Source of the DNA: Actinophytocola sp963825445
GTDB taxonomy: Bacteria > Actinomycetota > Actinomycetes > Mycobacteriales > Pseudonocardiaceae
NCBI GenBank assembly: GCA_963825445.1
Contig: CAWGTM010000010.1
Span: 221,790 to 285,789, forward strand
DNA length: 64,000 nt
Direction of reading: 5' to 3'
The notes beneath the pieces are model-generated. The model had not been told where the DNA came from. It made no database searches and saw only the letters and a program-made list of their open reading frames with translations. This document shows, piece after piece, positions 8,486 through 16,093 of the stretch. A program made the translations under genes and the position numbers. Numbering within the stretch: position 1 is the stretch's first letter; each line of letters opens with the position of its first letter.

Positions 8486-9496
8486 TCAGCTCCCCAATTC
8501 AGCGGTGGCGGAGAACTCCCTGAGGAAGTTGTAGAACTCGGCGTTCAGTTCGAGGAACTGCTCCTCGGAAAGGCTGGCGCCGGTGATCTTCTCGAACTGT
8601 GCGATGAAATCCTGCCTGGTCGTGTCCGGTGTGATCACCAGATGGTGCGCGTGCCGCGACGCGCTCATCCGGCCGAATTCCGCTCGCTCCATGTTGTAGA
8701 TGAACGACCCTTCGGAGAACCGCAGCGTGCGCGGGTACAGCGTCGTCGCGGTAGCGTCGCTGTACAGCGTCACCCACACGCTGTCGTCGAAGATCTCCAG
8801 TCGGTCGATGGGCGGGTCGGAGATGATGGTGACCTCCATCCTGGTGCACCTGCTCCTGGCCAGATAAAGCCCGACCAGCCCAATTCTGATTTCCTCCAGA
8901 AGTCGTGTCTGAATGGTTTCGTAATCGACATCGGCCGCCGAGTGCCGGATCAGGTAACGGGCGCGCCCGCTTATTCCTGTCAGGTTTCTCGGATCAGCGA
9001 CCACCGCACGGAACTCCCATTCCGCTCTGGACAACAACAGCCGTGCGGCCGCGTGCCGTCCAGAGAATCCTCGGAAAAGGTACTGCCTCGTGTTCTGGAG
9101 GTCCTGCATCATCAACCGGTTGAACGCGGGATCGGGCTCCGCGGTCGGTTCGAAGACGTGGGTGGGGAAGAACTCACGGTTCATCGACCGGTATTCGGCG
9201 GACAGGTCACGCAGCGCCTGACGGCTCTCGTCGATGAGTGGCGTGAGCATGGCCCGCTGGGTGGCGGTCGCGGTGATGAGGGTCTGGCCGAAGCCGACGA
9301 TGGCTGAGACCAGCGTGCCGGTGGCTACCGAGGTGACCAGGTTCTTGCCTACGCCGGGGTCGAGGCCGCTCGAGGCGATCATGGTCACCCCCGATACCAC
9401 CAACAAGATCAGGAGTAGGAGGCCGGTTCTAGTCCAGAAGATCTCTTGAATCGGGTTCTTGCGGAGGCCCTCGCCTTCCGCGGGCAACGCGTCCAC
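8486..9496 (-). CDS. Membrane-anchored protein of unknown function, paired with a cupin-like protein
   Basis: About 336 residues. Two membrane helices near the N-terminus (roughly 22-40 and 52-75) are followed by a long cytoplasmic domain rich in charged residues, including RLEIFDDSVWVTLYS near residue 235. I do not recognise the domain; it faintly recalls PLD-like sensor or effector domains but no HKD motif is present. The start is uncertain: TTG 9502, GTG 9496 and TTG 9487 are all in frame around a GGAGG box. Base composition is less GC-rich than the neighbours, consistent with accessory DNA. Co-transcribed with the cupin-like gene. Confidence 0.55.
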   Translation of the reverse strand: MDALPAEGEGLRKNPIQEIFWTRTGLLLLILLVVSGVTMIASSGLDPGVGKNLVTSVATGTLVSAIVGFGQTLITATATQRAMLTPLIDESRQALRDLSAEYRSMNREFFPTHVFEPTAEPDPAFNRLMMQDLQNTRQYLFRGFSGRHAAARLLLSRAEWEFRAVVADPRNLTGISGRARYLIRHSAADVDYETIQTRLLEEIRIGLVGLYLARSRCTRMEVTIISDPPIDRLEIFDDSVWVTLYSDATATTLYPRTLRFSEGSFIYNMERAEFGRMSASRHAHHLVITPDTTRQDFIAQFEKITGASLSEEQFLELNAEFYNFLREFSATAELGS

Positions 9497-9663
9497 CTCC
9501 AATGGCTGACACTCGTTCGGACGAATGCACTCTGTATATGATCGAGTGCGGGGAGTTACTCTACCGCCGAGTGTCCGACCTGAATATAGGAAGAACGGGT
9601 GACCGCCTTGGTTACCGTGAGCGTCCGAATCGCGCCGGAGAGCGACCTCTCAGCTGGCGAACC

Positions 9664-9963
9664 ATGCGCAAGGTGCTGGGGTTGGTTACAGCGGCCGCGC
9701 TGTCTCTCGGGAGTTGCGTCAGCCGGGAAGGGCCGCGCGCGGCGGCGCCGTCGGACCAGCAGGCGGAGCCTGAGTGCACGGCCGAGGAGATCGAGGTGAT
9801 CCGGCGCGCCGGATCAGCGCAGGGACTCCTGGACGCCGGGCAAGGCACGCGGCGACTGCTGGTGATCCCGCCCGAGCTGGCATATCCGGACGGCAGCGAC
9901 CCGATCAAGCCCGGTGAGACGCTCGTGTTCGTGGTGGACGTGCTGACGGTCACCGGTCCGTGA
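9664..9963 (+). CDS. Truncated FKBP-type lipoprotein paralogue
   Basis: 99 residues. A lipoprotein signal (MRKVLGLVTAAALSLGSC) is followed at once by the ECTAEEIEV segment and then the last about 50 residues of an FKBP domain (LLVIPPELAYPDGSDPIKPGETLVFVVDVL). The central half of the FKBP fold, present in the next gene, is missing. It is therefore an internally deleted tandem copy of the gene at 10001-10633. The frame is clean, so it may be expressed, but it should lack prolyl isomerase activity. Confidence 0.7.
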   Translation: MRKVLGLVTAAALSLGSCVSREGPRAAAPSDQQAEPECTAEEIEVIRRAGSAQGLLDAGQGTRRLLVIPPELAYPDGSDPIKPGETLVFVVDVLTVTGP

Positions 9964-10000
9964 GCAAGGCGCCGAAAAGGGACCTCTAAGCTCGCGAGCT

Positions 10001-10633
10001 ATGCGCATTGCGAGCAAGGTGCTGACAGCCATGGGGCTGGTCACGGCAGCCGCCCTGGTCCTCGGGGGCTGTGTCAGCAGAGATCAGGTGTCCAGCGAGC
10101 CGCGGAGTGACGACAACTCCGTCTCCGCACCGCCGCCGTCCACTACCGAGGAGCCCACCGAGGAAGCCCCTGAGGAGGAGGCTCCCGAAGAGGGTCAGGA
10201 GACGGCGGTCGAGTGCACCGCCCAGGACATCCAGGTGACCGGTGAGCCGGGCCAGCAGCCGCAGGTGACGCTGCCGACCACGTGCTCGGCGCCGACCCAG
10301 TTGCTCTCCCTCGACCTGGTCCCGGGCACCGGCCCGGTGGCCACCACCGGCTCGACCATCCAGGCCAACTACCACCTGGTCATCTGGTCGGACGGCTCCA
10401 CGGTCGACTCCTCGTGGAACAAGAACCCGCCCCAGCCGATCGCGCTGGAGGACCTCGGCGGCCAGAACACCATGATCGCCGGCTGGAACCAGGGCCTGGT
10501 CGACATGGCGCAGGGCGCCCGCCGGCTGCTCGTGGTCCCGCCGGAGCTGGGCTACCCGGACGGCCGTGGCGTGATCCAGCCCGGCGAGACCCTCGTGTTC
10601 GTGGTGGACGCGCTGGCCGTCACCGGCCCGTGA
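10001..10633 (+). CDS. FKBP-type peptidyl-prolyl isomerase lipoprotein
   Basis: 210 residues. Lipoprotein signal with the lipobox LGGC at residues 22-25, then a linker rich in Glu/Pro/Thr (about 40-70). The FKBP domain occupies the last 120 residues: GTGPVATTGSTIQANYHLV, then SSWNKNPP, the hydrophobic-pocket segment MIAGWNQGL, and PPELGYPDGRG...GETLVFVVDAL. It is expected to assist folding of exported proteins outside the membrane. A tandem shortened copy lies just upstream. A strong hairpin follows the stop. Confidence 0.9.
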   Translation: MRIASKVLTAMGLVTAAALVLGGCVSRDQVSSEPRSDDNSVSAPPPSTTEEPTEEAPEEEAPEEGQETAVECTAQDIQVTGEPGQQPQVTLPTTCSAPTQLLSLDLVPGTGPVATTGSTIQANYHLVIWSDGSTVDSSWNKNPPQPIALEDLGGQNTMIAGWNQGLVDMAQGARRLLVVPPELGYPDGRGVIQPGETLVFVVDALAVTGP

Positions 10634-10640
10634 GTCACCT

Positions 10641-10676
10641 CCCTGGCTGGCCGGTCCTCCGGCCGGTCAGCCAGGG
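10641..10676. terminator. Bidirectional terminator hairpin
   Basis: The inverted repeat CCCTGGCTGGCCGG / CCGGCCGGTCAGCCAGGG with a short loop lies between the converging FKBP and quinone oxidoreductase genes and overlaps the last codons of the latter. It has no U-tract, as is usual in actinomycetes. Confidence 0.7.
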
Positions 10677-11650
10677 ATGAGCAGGAGCTTCCCGGTGGTG
10701 CGCCGGCCTTCCAGGTCCTCGTGTGCCGCCCGCGCGTCGGCCAGGGGGTAGCGGCCGCCGATCCGGATGTCGATCCGCCCGCCGACGATCGCGGAGAACA
10801 GCTCGTCACAGCGCCACTGGAACTCCTCGGGCGTGGCCAGGTGGTGTCCGAGCGTGGGCCGGGTGAGGAACAGCGAGCCGCCCCGGTTGAGCCGCTGGGG
10901 GTCGACCGGGGGCACCGGCCCGCTGGAGGCGCCGAACAGCGCGAGCGTGCCGCGCCGGGCCAGGCATTCCATGCTCTTGTCGAACGTGTCCTTGCCGACG
11001 CCGTCGTACACCGCGGCCACGCCGACACCGCCCGTGAGGTCGTGCACGGCCTCGGCGAAGTCGGTCTCCGTGTAGCGGATGACCTCGTCGGCGCCCGCGC
11101 CGCGCGCCAGCTCCTCCTTCTCCGCGGTGGAGACGGTGCCGATCACCTTGCCGCCACGGGACTTCGCGAGCTGGACGAGCAGCAGGCCGACGCCGCCTGC
11201 CGCGGCGTGCACCAGCACGGTGTCGCCCGGCTTCACGGCGTAGGTGGACGTGATGAGGTAGTGGGCGGTGAGGCCCTGCAGCATGGCGGCCGCCGCCACG
11301 TCGTCACCCACGCCGTCGGGCACCTTGAACGCGTCCGTGGCGGGCACCACAACCTGCTGGGCGTAGGACCCGGCCACCTCCGCCCACGCCACGTGATCGC
11401 CCTCGGCGAAGCCGTCGACGTCCGGGCCCAGGCCGACGACCACGCCGGCGCCCTCGTTGCCGGGGGTGAAGGGCAGGTCCTTCGGGTAGAGGCCGCGCCG
11501 GTGGTAGGTGTCGATGTAGTTGACTCCGGCCGCGGCCACGGCCACCAGCAACTCGCCGCTACCCGGAACCGGCGGGTCGATGGTGCTGAGTTCCAGCACC
11601 TCCGGCCCGCCGGTGTTCCGTACCAGGATGGCGTCGATCGGGTCGGCCAC
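10667..11650 (-). CDS. qor: NADPH:quinone oxidoreductase (zeta-crystallin type)
   Basis: Medium-chain reductase of 327 residues without catalytic zinc. A GroES-like N-terminal domain (PGNEGAGVVVGLG near 68-80) precedes a Rossmann NADPH domain with VHAAAGGVGLLLVQLAK near 148. The reaction is one- or two-electron reduction of quinones with NADPH; the physiological quinone is not known. The position next to ctaB/ctaA genes matches qor (Rv1454c) in M. tuberculosis. It converges on the FKBP lipoprotein gene. Confidence 0.92.
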   Translation of the reverse strand: MADPIDAILVRNTGGPEVLELSTIDPPVPGSGELLVAVAAAGVNYIDTYHRRGLYPKDLPFTPGNEGAGVVVGLGPDVDGFAEGDHVAWAEVAGSYAQQVVVPATDAFKVPDGVGDDVAAAAMLQGLTAHYLITSTYAVKPGDTVLVHAAAGGVGLLLVQLAKSRGGKVIGTVSTAEKEELARGAGADEVIRYTETDFAEAVHDLTGGVGVAAVYDGVGKDTFDKSMECLARRGTLALFGASSGPVPPVDPQRLNRGGSLFLTRPTLGHHLATPEEFQWRCDELFSAIVGGRIDIRIGGRYPLADARAAHEDLEGRRTTGKLLLIPG

Positions 11651-11700
11651 GGTGTCCTCCGCAAAGAGTGGAACAGGTCTGGCCAGACCCTAACCCGTGA

Positions 11701-12630
11701 TCAGTTCGCGAGCTTCGCCTCGAGCCGTTCGGGTTTCGGCCAACGCACGTTCGTGGCCCAGCCGAACTTCTCGAAGATCCAGATCACCCGCGCGGAGATG
11801 TCCAGCTGACCGCGGCGAACGCCGTGGCGGGCACCGGTCGGGTCGGCGTGGTGGGAGTTGTGCCACGACTCGCCCATGGACAGCAGCGCGAGCGGCCAGA
11901 AGTTCGCGGCGCGGTCGCGGCTGACGTACGGCCGGTCGCCGATCATGTGGCAGACGGAGTTGACCGACCAGGTGATGTGGTGCAGGAAGCCGACCCGGAC
12001 GAAGCCGGCCCAGAACAGCGCGGTCACCGCACCCCACCACGACATGGTGATGAGCCCGCCGAGCAGGGCCGGCAGTCCCAGGGTGACGATGGTCATCGGC
12101 ACGAACAGCCGGTCGATCAGCGCGATGTCCTCGTCGGCCAGCAGGTCGGGGGCGAAGCGCTCGGCGTTCGTCTTGTCGCGGCCGAACAGCCACCCCATGT
12201 GGGAGTGCCAGAAGCCCTTGGCGATGGCGGCGGGGGAGGTGCCGAACAGCCAGGGGGAGTGCGGGTCGCCCTCACGGTCGGAGAACGCGTGGTGGCGGCG
12301 GTGGTCGGCCACCCAGGCGACGACCGAGCCCTGGGAGGCGAGGCTCCCGGCGACTGCCAGCGCGATGCGCAGCGGACGCTTGGCCTTGAAGGACCCATGG
12401 GTGAAGTAGCGGTGGTAGCCGACGGTCACGCCGAGCGAGCTGACCACGTAGAAGCCGATGGCGAGCCCGATGTCCGTCCACCCGAGACCCCAGCCCCACG
12501 CCAGCGGGACGGCGGCGATCAGCGCGACGAAGGGGAGGATCAGGAAGGCCGCGACGGTGATCTGCTCACCTCGGGAACGGCGTCCGGACAGGATGGGTTT
12601 GGGGGCGGAACGTTCACGCGGGGGCGTCAA
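11701..12630 (-). CDS. Membrane fatty acid (acyl-CoA delta-9 type) desaturase
   Basis: 309 residues. Four hydrophobic segments and the three histidine boxes of the diiron desaturase family: HRYFTH (73-78), HRRHH (110-114) and HNSHH (near 253-257). It introduces a cis double bond into long acyl chains, using electrons from a reductase/ferredoxin not encoded here. An imperfect palindrome about 60 bases upstream probably serves as a TetR-type operator for lipid-responsive control. Confidence 0.93.
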   Translation of the reverse strand: MTPPRERSAPKPILSGRRSRGEQITVAAFLILPFVALIAAVPLAWGWGLGWTDIGLAIGFYVVSSLGVTVGYHRYFTHGSFKAKRPLRIALAVAGSLASQGSVVAWVADHRRHHAFSDREGDPHSPWLFGTSPAAIAKGFWHSHMGWLFGRDKTNAERFAPDLLADEDIALIDRLFVPMTIVTLGLPALLGGLITMSWWGAVTALFWAGFVRVGFLHHITWSVNSVCHMIGDRPYVSRDRAANFWPLALLSMGESWHNSHHADPTGARHGVRRGQLDISARVIWIFEKFGWATNVRWPKPERLEAKLAN

Positions 12631-12689
12631 AGTCGCAGTGATGGCGCAGGGACCTCAGATCTCGGCCGGGACGTGGCCTGGTGACGTTT

Positions 12690-12711
12690 CCTACGGTTAC
12701 GTAGCCGTAGG
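12690..12711. promoter_or_regulatory. Palindromic operator upstream of desaturase
   Basis: The 22-base near-perfect palindrome CCTACGGTTACGTAGCCGTAGG lies about 60 bases upstream of the desaturase start. It fits a TetR-family regulator dimer site of the kind that controls actinobacterial desaturases. The cognate regulator is not identified in this window. Confidence 0.6.
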
Positions 12712-12723
12712 TTGACATCAACG

Positions 12724-13695
12724 TTAGGCGGTCTTCGGGCCCGCCGCCACCATCTGCGCCTGAGGATCGGCTGTGGGAAAATCCGGACGAATCCGGGCAC
12801 CGCACCACAGCGAAGCGGTCGCGATGATCACCAGCATCGCCCCCAGGACGTGCAGCGACACCAGGATTTCGGGCACTCCCGTCCAGAACTGGACCAGCCC
12901 GATGGTGCCCTGTCCGAGGACCACGGCGAGCAGCGTGAAGTACCGCCGCCAGGGCGGTTGAACGGTCTTCGTCGTCCGCAGCCAGAGGCCGAGCAGCACG
13001 AGCGAACCCAGGAACGTGTAGAGGAACGCGGCGTGCACGTGGGCCAGCGTCTCGACCGGCAGATCGAGCCGGGGGGTCTCCGGGTCGCCGCCGTGGGGAC
13101 CGGCTCCCGTGACCATGGTGCCGGTGATCAACAGGCCGACCAGCAGGAGCGTCTGGGCGTACAGCCAGACGCCGAGCGGCCCGGGGGCGCGCCGGCCGGT
13201 CTGGGTGCCGTCCTCCTGGGGCACCGCGTGCACCAGCAGCGTGGCCAGCCACACCATGACGGTCGACGCGAGCAGGTGCACGGCCACGGTCCACCACAGC
13301 AGGTCCAACCGGACGGTGATCCCGCCGATGATCGCCTGGATGACCACGCCGATCGGCATGGCGGCCGCGAGCTTCAGGTAGCGCGAGTCCCTCGGCTTGT
13401 AGTGCCAGGCCAGCAGGAACGCCGCACCCGCGATCAGGCCGACCACGCCGGTGAACAGCCGGTTGCCGTACTCGATCCACTGGTTGAGCGTCGCGAACTC
13501 CGGGTGCTCGACCGGGACCATGCTGCCGGGGAAGCACTGCGGCCAGGTGGGACAGCCCAGGCCCGAGGCGGTGACCCGGACGATGGCGCCGGTCATGGCG
13601 ATCAGCGCCTGGGTGGCCGCCACGGCGATCGCCACGCCGAGCTGCAGTCGGCGGCTCGGTTGGGGGAGGGCGGCGATGCGGGCCTTGAGCGACAC
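12724..13695 (-). CDS. ctaA: Heme A synthase
   Basis: 323 residues with eight predicted membrane helices. CtaA/Cox15 oxidises the C8 methyl of heme O to a formyl group, giving heme A. The extracellular loop carries the cysteine segment GLGCPTWPQC near residues 46-55. Conserved heme-ligand histidines are visible in the HLLAS, HVHAAF and SLHVLGAM segments. Its partner is ctaB at 5.7 kb. The ABC permease gene ends 15 bases upstream, suggesting a shared transcript. Confidence 0.95.
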   Translation of the reverse strand: MSLKARIAALPQPSRRLQLGVAIAVAATQALIAMTGAIVRVTASGLGCPTWPQCFPGSMVPVEHPEFATLNQWIEYGNRLFTGVVGLIAGAAFLLAWHYKPRDSRYLKLAAAMPIGVVIQAIIGGITVRLDLLWWTVAVHLLASTVMVWLATLLVHAVPQEDGTQTGRRAPGPLGVWLYAQTLLLVGLLITGTMVTGAGPHGGDPETPRLDLPVETLAHVHAAFLYTFLGSLVLLGLWLRTTKTVQPPWRRYFTLLAVVLGQGTIGLVQFWTGVPEILVSLHVLGAMLVIIATASLWCGARIRPDFPTADPQAQMVAAGPKTA

Positions 13696-13710
13696 TCTCG
13701 GGGTCCTTCC

Positions 13711-14496
13711 TCAGGCGAGTTTCGTGGTGCGGGTGGCGAGCAGCCCCGCGACCGCGCCCCATCCGGCCAGCACGGCGAGCGGGCCGAAACCCGGGAACGC
13801 GCCGTCGACCAGCGCGGTACGCAGGCCGTCGGCCAGTGCGCCGGAGGGGAGCAGCGGGACGAGGTCGGCCAGCACACCGGGCATGGACGAGGCCGGCACC
13901 ACGATGCCGCCGGCCAGCAGCAGCACGAACCACACGAGGTTGGCGAGCGCCAGCACGATCTCGGCCTTGAGCGCGCCGCCGAGCAGGACACCCAGGGCGC
14001 CGAACGCGAGCGTGCCGAGCACCACGAGCAGCAACGCCCAGACGATGCCGGTCAGCTCTGGTGCCCAACCGAGCAGCGCGGCGATGACGCCGAGCACCAC
14101 CAGCTGGATGGCCACCACCACGAGCGCCGCCGCCGTGCGCCCGGTGACCAGCAGCCACCGGGGCAACGCGGTGGCGGCGAGACGCTTGAGCACGCCGTAG
14201 CGCCGGTCGAACCCGAGCGCGATGGCCTGCCCGGTGAAGGCGGACGACATGACGGCGAGCGCCAGGATGCGCGGGGTGACCGAGTCGACCCGGGGGTCGG
14301 GCACGTCGAAGATGTCGAGCACCGTGAGCCCGACGAGCAGCGCGACGGGGATCAGGAGGGTGAGCAGGATCTGCTCGCTGTTGCGCAGCGTCAGTACCGC
14401 CTCGGTGCGCGCGTGGACCAGCAGCATGTGTCCGGTCCGTCCGCGCCCGGGCGCGGGGGTGAAGGTGCCAGCGGGGAACGAGGTCAATGAGGTCAC
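13711..14496 (-). CDS. ABC-2 type exporter permease
   Basis: 261 residues with six hydrophobic segments after a cytoplasmic N-terminus, the pattern of ABC-2 permeases. It pairs with the ATPase encoded directly upstream (14543-15478). The GTG start has the strong box GGGAGGCGGGACA. The same ATPase-permease pair sits beside ctaA in mycobacteria (Rv1458c-Rv1457c), where it is annotated as an antibiotic or drug transporter; its substrate is unknown. Confidence 0.88.
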   Translation of the reverse strand: MTSLTSFPAGTFTPAPGRGRTGHMLLVHARTEAVLTLRNSEQILLTLLIPVALLVGLTVLDIFDVPDPRVDSVTPRILALAVMSSAFTGQAIALGFDRRYGVLKRLAATALPRWLLVTGRTAAALVVVAIQLVVLGVIAALLGWAPELTGIVWALLLVVLGTLAFGALGVLLGGALKAEIVLALANLVWFVLLLAGGIVVPASSMPGVLADLVPLLPSGALADGLRTALVDGAFPGFGPLAVLAGWGAVAGLLATRTTKLA

Positions 14497-14542
14497 TGTC
14501 CCGCCTCCCCGGGGGTGCGGCTGCTGGCAGGGAATGTGGTCA

Positions 14543-15478
14543 TCAGCGCAGTTCCCTGCCCGTCAGTTCCAGGAAGACGTCTTCGAGGCTGCGTCGGCCC
14601 ACGTGGAGTTCCTCGGCCAGTACGCCCTGTTGGGCACACCAGGTGGTGACCGCCGAGACCACCTGCGGGTCGACCCGTCCGGTCAGTAGGTAGGCCCCGG
14701 GGGTGGGTTCGTCGATGTGGCAGTCGGCCGGCAGGGCGGCACCCAGTTGGGTGGTGTCCAGGCCCGCGCGGGCGCGGAACCGCAGCTGGGCGGACGCCGG
14801 CTCCTCGGCCGTGAGCTGTCGCGGACTGCCCTCGGCCACCACCCGCCCGTGGTCGATGATCACCACGTGGTCGGCCAGTTCCTCGGCCTCCTCCATCACG
14901 TGGGTGGTGAGCAGCACGCTGACCCCGTCGGCCCGCAGCGCCGTGACCAGCGCCCACACGAGACGGCGGGCCTGCGGGTCGAGACCGGCGGTCGGCTCGT
15001 CGAGGAACACCAGCTCCGGGCGCCCGACCAGCGCGCACGCCAGTGACAGGCGCTGTTGCTGCCCGCCGGACAGGCGCTTGTACGGGGTGCGCCGCGCCGA
15101 GTCGAGCCCCAACACGTCGATGAGCCACGCCGGGTCGATGGGGTTGGCCGCGCAGGCGGCGACCAGGGTGAGCATCTCCTCGGCACGCACCCCCGGGTAG
15201 GCGCCGCCACCCTGGGGCATGACCCCGATCCGCGGCCGCAGCTTCTCGTGCTGGGTGGCCGGATCGAGGCCGAGCACCCGCACGTCGCCGCCATCGCGGC
15301 GCAGGAAGCCTTCGCAGATCTCGACCGTGGTGGTCTTGCCGGCCCCGTTGGGCCCGAGCAGCGCGAGTACCGTGCCGGGCTCGAGCCGCAGGCTCAACCC
15401 GTCCACCGCGGTGGTCCCCCCGAAGCGCTTGACCAGCCCCGACAGCTCAACGGCGGGAACAGGGTTGCTTGCGCTCAC
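14543..15478 (-). CDS. ABC transporter ATP-binding protein (DrrA-like)
   Basis: 311 residues. Walker A GPNGAGKTT near residues 38-46, signature LSGGQQQRLSLA near 140, Walker B LVFLDEPTAGLDP near 160, and switch His in LLTTHVMEEAE. The extra C-terminal region of about 80 residues is typical of DrrA-like drug-export ATPases. It energises the permease encoded next. Confidence 0.92.
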   Translation of the reverse strand: MSASNPVPAVELSGLVKRFGGTTAVDGLSLRLEPGTVLALLGPNGAGKTTTVEICEGFLRRDGGDVRVLGLDPATQHEKLRPRIGVMPQGGGAYPGVRAEEMLTLVAACAANPIDPAWLIDVLGLDSARRTPYKRLSGGQQQRLSLACALVGRPELVFLDEPTAGLDPQARRLVWALVTALRADGVSVLLTTHVMEEAEELADHVVIIDHGRVVAEGSPRQLTAEEPASAQLRFRARAGLDTTQLGAALPADCHIDEPTPGAYLLTGRVDPQVVSAVTTWCAQQGVLAEELHVGRRSLEDVFLELTGRELR

Positions 15479-15513
15479 GCGCTAAGGCTATGACGTCGCC
15501 CCTGCGTGGCTGC

Positions 15514-16083
15514 TCAGGCCCCTGGTAAGGGCACCGCGAAGATCGCCGGAAACCGCGCCATGACCCGGACGATGTGCTTCTGGCGGCTGTTGTCGCCCCA
15601 GCGCTCCAGGTCGAAGTCGGTGAACGGCCGTTCGAGCGCGTCGAGGGCCGTCACAGCGGCGTGGAGGTCGGCCTCCCAACCCGGTTCCGGTCGCTCGACC
15701 AACTCCGAGATCCTGGCGATCAGCCGGGTCTTGCGCACCATCTCCTCCGGCGTGACCTGCCACAGGCAGATGCCGTACTCGCCGGACAGGTAGCCGGCCC
15801 AGTCCTCGTCGGCCTCGTCCGCGTCGCCGGAGGCGGCCAGGTGCCGTTCTCGGAAACGGGTGGGCAGCGCGGAGACGGAACCCGCCTCGTCCACCAGCGC
15901 GAAGTAGTCGGGCGGGAATCTGGGCACGCCGTCGGGCGGCACGTAGGTGGGAGCCGGCAGGCGACCGTCGGCGATCAGCGCCCGGACCCGGTCGGGCGTG
16001 CCCGGACGTCCGGCACACAGTTGGTCGAGGGTGCGGTACTCGGCGGCGATGTAGCGGAGGTCGGACTCGGTGAAGGTGGCCAT
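15514..16083 (-). CDS. DUF6058-like protein
   Basis: 189 residues from the ATG at 16083 (the frame is open further upstream into mptB). The N-terminus, with Y-I-A-x-E-Y-R-T-L-D-x-L-C and RVRALIADGRLPAPTYV, resembles a merR/excisionase-like winged segment and recalls the DUF6058 family, sometimes labelled natural-product biosynthesis protein. That assignment is from memory and not secure. No catalytic motif is visible. It starts 10 bases after the mptB stop, so it is probably co-transcribed. Confidence 0.6.
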   Translation of the reverse strand: MATFTESDLRYIAAEYRTLDQLCAGRPGTPDRVRALIADGRLPAPTYVPPDGVPRFPPDYFALVDEAGSVSALPTRFRERHLAASGDADEADEDWAGYLSGEYGICLWQVTPEEMVRKTRLIARISELVERPEPGWEADLHAAVTALDALERPFTDFDLERWGDNSRQKHIVRVMARFPAIFAVPLPGA

Positions 16084-16093
16084 GCGCGAGAGG

